DNA of 64,000 bases from Juglans regia (lineage: Eukaryota; Streptophyta; Magnoliopsida; Fagales; Juglandaceae), in the NCBI RefSeq assembly GCF_001411555.2, contig NC_049916.1, positions 496,001-560,000 of the forward strand. The letters run 5' to 3'. How positions within the stretch are numbered: position 1 is the stretch's first letter; each line of letters starts with the position of its first letter. Positions 59,031 to 64,000 of the stretch are shown piece by piece. The position numbers and the translations under genes were made by a program. The notes under the pieces were generated by a model. That model was not told where the DNA came from. It made no database searches and was given only the letters and a program-made list of their open reading frames with translations.

Positions 59031-59568
59031 TTAATAACTTCATTAGTAGAAAATTAAATGAATATAAGAGATGATAAAAAAGCTGGTTACCATATATAAG
59101 AAGAAAAAAGTTCATTTGATATTGTTCGACGTGGAGTAGCTTCGATCAATATCTATCCACTCAAAAGTATCATCATGTTTTATTAACATCCACTTGAAAT
59201 ATTAGCTAAAATAACCAGATGAGAATGAAAAGATTTGATTCATCATCCAGAATATGTACAATCAAAATCCCAGCATCTTCCATGAACCTGCATGCGTTTT
59301 TTTAATGACATCACAACTACAGGTAGTTTACAAGCACCATGTTTCTTATACAACCGTGCAACAATATATATATATATATATATGAATTATTTCATACTTC
59401 AATAAATGGCAAATTAAATGAGTTTTACTGCACCCCACAAACTGGTAAAACGAAGAGAGACCAGAGAGAGATCGAAAGAGAGAGATCGAAAGAGAGAGAG
59501 ATTCATTGGAGTTTGGTCGATGGCGCTGCAAGTGAAAACTTCTCCAATTGATTCTGGTTGACATCTTG

Positions 59569-59624
<56 letters not shown>

Positions 59625-59964
59625 ATGAATCACCACTTCGTAATAGCTTCTCATATAACTTTCTTGAGACCTGATAGGAAGTTAATAATGGTGATCAATG
59701 AGGTACATTTATGACAAAACATGCATAACCATACTATCTTTCTCTCTAGCTCCTCCCTAATTTTAATATGAATATGACGGCTTTTCATGCATTTTACATG
59801 TTCCTCTATATTGTGGCTTTCAAAAAGTGCAAATTTGTTTGATCTTAATGTCTAAGCTGTTTATTGCCACAAGTTATGAAGTTAAAATACAGTACTACTG
59901 AATCAAAGTGTATTTTCATAAAAAATTAATTTTTTCATGTGTCTCATCTTTACTCACTTTTTTT
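59031..59964. other. Intergenic region with compound microsatellites
   Basis: It contains (TA)n at about 59364-59383, GA-rich repeats at 59455-59505 and a long (TA)n(GA)n tract. The remainder is probably the 3' side of the CNNM-like gene. No other gene is seen. Confidence 0.55.
59568..59625. repeat. Compound (TA)n(GA)n microsatellite
   Basis: About 12 TA units are followed directly by about 16 GA units. It is long enough to be length-polymorphic. Confidence 0.9.
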
Positions 59965-62900
59965 TCAAAGGAGTGCTTGGCGCTTGAGCACTTCATGACT
60001 ACAAATATCATGCATAAGCTGTATGCAAGTTTTTGAACTATTCCTAAACACCCCAAAATTTTGAAGTGACAATACTATAAAAACTGATCTCAGTTTATAT
60101 GAGCAATATGAATAAATTAATTCATGACGTACTCGATGTGGGGAAGGTGAGCTGTGAAAACAACCAGCAGATCCAGCTGGAAAGTTTGGTGTAGAAATTC
60201 TTCCAGGAGAAGCATATAGTGTCGGTCTTACAAGCGGAGGCTGTATATATGGGGAAATGGGTGAACGAAGTAAGTTGGTGTACGAAGAAAGTGGAGATGG
60301 CTCCGGTGTTCTCCAAATAAGATGGGAAGCAGAAGATCTTTGGCCGGGAGATCTAGATGATGATGATGATCTTCTTGAAGATCTCAGGTTGATTCTAATT
60401 CTGGAAATAAGAAACAAAACAAACTAATATCAAAGACACTTCTAAACCCCTGAAAGTTGAAATTATGTGCAGTAAAAAGCAGTACTCAGAAAAGAAATAA
60501 TGGCCATTACTCACTTATTGTGGACGTCAACATATTCATCAGTTTCATCCAGTATATCTTCCTTCAATGCAGAACAAAAACAAAATTAGCTTTCTTATTG
60601 TTAAATCATCAATTGTCCGAGAAGAAGTAGATTTAATCAATGATGAATTATGGAAGTATGCAACGGATATCAAACTTCACCATAACGTAGAGGACTATAT
60701 ATCAATGACAACTCAGGAAGTAAACCTGTAGTAGTTCCTCCATGACATCTTCCATTGTTATGATTCCAATTATCTCCTCATTCGAATTGCTTGGAAGATA
60801 TTCTAAATTCTCATATAAAATATTTTCACTTCCACCTTGTTCCCCTCTTTTCTGCTGTGAATTTGAATGTCTTTCATGTTCCATGATATTCTTTGGTGTC
60901 AAAGTGTGATCATGATCTGTATCGCTTGAGTATAAGGGGGAGGAATTTGCAGATATAATATTCGAACACTCTTTTGGGTGGAGTGGAGAATATAGTCCTG
61001 TGCAATCCATAGCCATAAACTTAGATTTCACGGCAGTATTCTTTGATGATGAATTTGAAGAATCAAAAACGAAATGGATGGAACATATTATACTAAAGAA
61101 AACTCTCCAATTCTGTATCATCCTGTAGTTAGTTGTATACCTTTTCTCTCTGCACGCATTTTGTTTGAGTTAATATCCAGCATGATATGCTTGACTACTG
61201 TACTATTCTCCGAGTCTGTGACATCCTTCTTACACTTGATGACAATAGCCATGTGGCTGTGACCCTTCTGGAACTCATGTAGTATATCATATAGTGGCCA
61301 GTTGTCACCTACCCTGCCATAGAAGAAGATATATAGTACTTAAATATAAATAAAGTAAATCTGCATATATAGGCATGAGACTATAAAACTCAATTATAAT
61401 ATGCAAGCATGCCCAATTATCACACACCCTGTCAAAAACATGTAAGCAATAGCTAGTATGCCATTGAAACCTACTTTAAAATGACAATTTTCCAATTTAT
61501 CTGAAAAAAAGAAATTCACTTACCTAGGTATTCTCCTTAGGGTCATATATTTGATTGGAGTTTCATCTTCAGGGCGGCAGAAGATCAAATTCTTAACCTA
61601 AAACCAAAAGAAAATTGCAATCTGGATCTATGATACAAACAAACTTGCTTCAAGAAAAGGTTATGAACAAAAACTGAATGTGCAAAGTTCATGTGTTATA
61701 ATCCCTTGTTTTATAAATTGATCTACAGCACCCTTTTAGTTCCTGAGCTGCTTACCAGAATGAGGCCAATAATATTTTTCGGGCTTCCAAAGTAGTAGGT
61801 ATACGACTGTGACCTTTGCTCATTATTAAACCCATTGTATGCCTAAGGATAGAAATGAGCCAAAATTATTATTAGAGATGTTAACATTACTTTAGAGATA
61901 AATTATAGGTAGGAAGGTAGGCACATACATATCAACTTTTGAGTTTATGTCTAGAGAAAAGGTTTCAGAGATGGGTGTCATAGCGTCCATAGCTGTCTTC
62001 TGTGTTAAATCTAAAGCACCATTAATAATCCTAGTTTCATGATGCGACAAGTCTCCACCTTTCCCTGCCTGAAATTGAATATCAGCACCTCAAAATCCTC
62101 ACACTTTCTGCCACTATGCAATCATATTTGACACTGGTTATGAAGCAAACCTTATTCGCATGCAACTCGACTAATGTCTTCAGTTCCGTTCGTCTATAGA
62201 TTGCAGAATGTTCCTTCCCAAGGAGCCAATCCAAGAGCTGCCATGAAGGTGAAATTATTATAGCAGATTTCTAACTTTCGCCTTAGGGATGGTAAATAGA
62301 TATTTTGAGCAATATATATATGTGAAATTATACTAAATAAAAAAAAAAATGATTCAACCACACAATCAATCATCCAATGTGTAAAACAAGAAAGCATGAA
62401 GACAAAGAAAATTGATAAATAAACTAAAAATAAATAAATCTTGTAAAGAAATCTCTTGTTACCAAATAAGCAGCCCACTTGTCCCCTACTACAGCTCTAT
62501 GACCTCTGGGCAATTCTTTTATATGGCCTCCTATTTCAGAACTCTAATGGTTTCTTCTCAGGTTTTGAATGTTGATAATTTTTTATGCCTTATAAAAAAC
62601 TCAATGAGAGCACTCTATTTGATCCCATAAAGACAAGAATTACTCTCTCTTAACACACTAATACAACGGCATGAATAATTTAACCAAAGCTGAAGAAGAA
62701 TACTAAAAGAATCATAGAAATAAAAATTCTCATAACACAAGTGATAAGGCATTCTTCTCTACTTTCTCTTCAACTTACAAACTCGGAAACAATCAGAGTT
62801 CTTGAAGAAGAGAATCGGTCTTGTTTTGATAAATTTTCCCGGGACACATCTATGTCTTTAGCCTTCTTCTATTCGAGAAAGCATGCATGATGCATGACAG

Positions 62901-64000
62901 ATAAAGAGAAACCATTGTGATTGAAGAATTAAGGCCATGGAGATTCGGCTTCATTGGGCCATGGATAAGGTGCCTTCTGTTTACTAGAATACTTAGAAAT
63001 GGGTGAGCAATTTTTTAAGTTTATATGCGAAATCCATTGCTCTAAATGTCCTTTAGTCCTGATCCAGTACTAATGGTGAATGATGATGATACTTCACAAT
63101 TCTTGTCAGTGCATTTGAGATCAAATCCTACTCGTCATTGGGCAGCATATTAGAGCAAATCAATAGAAGATCAGTACCTACTAATCAAGAGAAGAGTACT
63201 GAAGTACGCAGAAATATATGGTCGAGGCAAAAGAAACCGAAGCTAATTTGTGTGTAATGCTTTTTCAATGAAAAATACCTTACTGATTGGATATGATATG
63301 GGAAAGAAGACCAACAGAAGCAGCCGGACAAAGGTAGATAGTTTTGCGCCGAGACTTAGTCCATACCGGGAACAGACAGCTTGAGGGATGATCTAGAGAA
63401 AATAAATAAATAAATAAAACTGCCCATGTGTCCTTGAGTTTCAACAATGATGTGTGGAGTGGTGCAACAGAGAATAGAGATTTTACCTCTGAACATGCAA
63501 GTACGAGGGTAACTGAGATAAGAATGGCAGCCCAAGACGGGAATATTGAATCCAGGAAAATGGGCAGTGCCTGTTTTATAAATAAAACAAATGTTCGATC
63601 ATCATGACCAATTTAAATTTAAACTCAAACTTTAAATTTGTGTTCTTGACGTCAAACGTGACATACCTCCATCGCCAGTGATTTTCCCACGAGTAGGGTA
63701 CACAAAAGTAAATGCTCATTCTTAACAATGGGCATTATCTTTGCTGCAAATCATGATCAATGAGGAAAAGAAAGGGAAAAATACATAATTTATAGTATAA
63801 TTAGAGGAAGTTCAACAAATTTAGTGAAATAAAAATGCCAACCTGCATTCTTCCGGTCTTGTGGCTGACCAGCCTTAATGAGGACCTCAAGATCGACATG
63901 GCTGAAAGACAAGAGTCCTAGAGCGAGACCAGATGTAATACCAGCAAACGAAACAAGGACCAAACTTATGCTTAAAAATACCCAAAACTCAGTCTTGCAA
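59965..64000 (-). CDS. CNNM/CorC-like DUF21-CBS membrane protein, right-edge partial, possibly broken
   Basis: Minus-strand exons: 64000-63843 (cut by the edge), 63743-63667, 63572-63487, 63392-63279, 62237-62151, 62068-61929, 61842-61756, 61597-61524, 61313-61141, about 61070-60727, 60561-60515 and 60400-59965. The first four encode the DUF21 membrane domain ([72 protein letters not shown]). The CBS pair follows ([63 protein letters not shown]), then a Ser/Pro-rich tail. Exon 61842-61756 lacks one base after GHSRIP and shifts frame. The junction of 61141 with the next exon could not be put in phase. Conserved Asn and Gly positions are changed (GKSLAMEA, CSEIIPQ). Relatives are implicated in Mg transport. 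The last exon's end is uncertain. Confidence 0.8.
61756..61842 (-). other. Frameshifted exon of the CNNM-like gene
   Basis: The exon is 87 bases, where the phases of its neighbours need 88. Frame 1 gives [15 protein letters not shown] and then nonsense; the family continuation [13 protein letters not shown] is in the next frame. One base is missing between the CCT of Pro and TACTTT (near 61798). Confidence 0.8.

Noticed and set aside
59339..59654. Open frames with Ile/Tyr and Ser/Leu runs
   Set aside because: They are translations of TA and GA microsatellites.

Overview
This is a plant nuclear window. It has split genes with GT-AG introns, AT-rich intergenic DNA, Ty3/gypsy LTR retrotransposons primed by tRNA-iMet, L1-type LINEs, a CACTA transposon and many MITEs. 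Proteins resembling REVEILLE, HIPP, PAM68 and CBSDUF/CNNM families point to a eudicot. The recurrent 'gagatgagttgagat' MITEs resemble ones I associate with Fagales (walnut/hickory relatives); that taxonomic guess is low confidence.

Layout. At the left edge (259-494, minus) is the first coding exon of a REVEILLE-type MYB, with an in-frame TGA just before the MYB repeat. From about 2.3 to 54.9 kb the window is a tandem segmental array. Four copies of a small three-exon HIPP gene lie on the minus strand (A, exon 3 only, at 5952; B 8489-9255; C 32978-33692; D 50141-50785). Copies of one degenerate gypsy element on the plus strand separate them. The flanks of the elements are duplicated along with the genes, so the repeat unit is gene plus retrotransposon. 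Later insertions mark individual units: a CACTA element in one 5' LTR; a 9.8-kb minus-strand LTR retrotransposon with giant LTRs, carrying a 100-N assembly gap and inserted in an integrase region (TSD ATCAT); a nearly complete but dead LINE in the gag of the next unit; and two TIR elements with 10-bp target duplications and CCGG-rich arms.

Right of the array are LTR remnants, an intact single-exon PAM68-like chloroplast protein gene (56061-56609, minus), a 2-kb solo LTR that splits a MITE (56876-58866), and a multi-exon CNNM/DUF21-CBS gene (59965 to beyond 64000, minus) with a one-base frameshift in one exon and unusual substitutions at conserved DUF21 positions.

The intact-looking genes are PAM68-like and HIPP B, C and D. 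Every retrotransposon reading frame seen is broken. I saw no tRNA, rRNA or CRISPR features.
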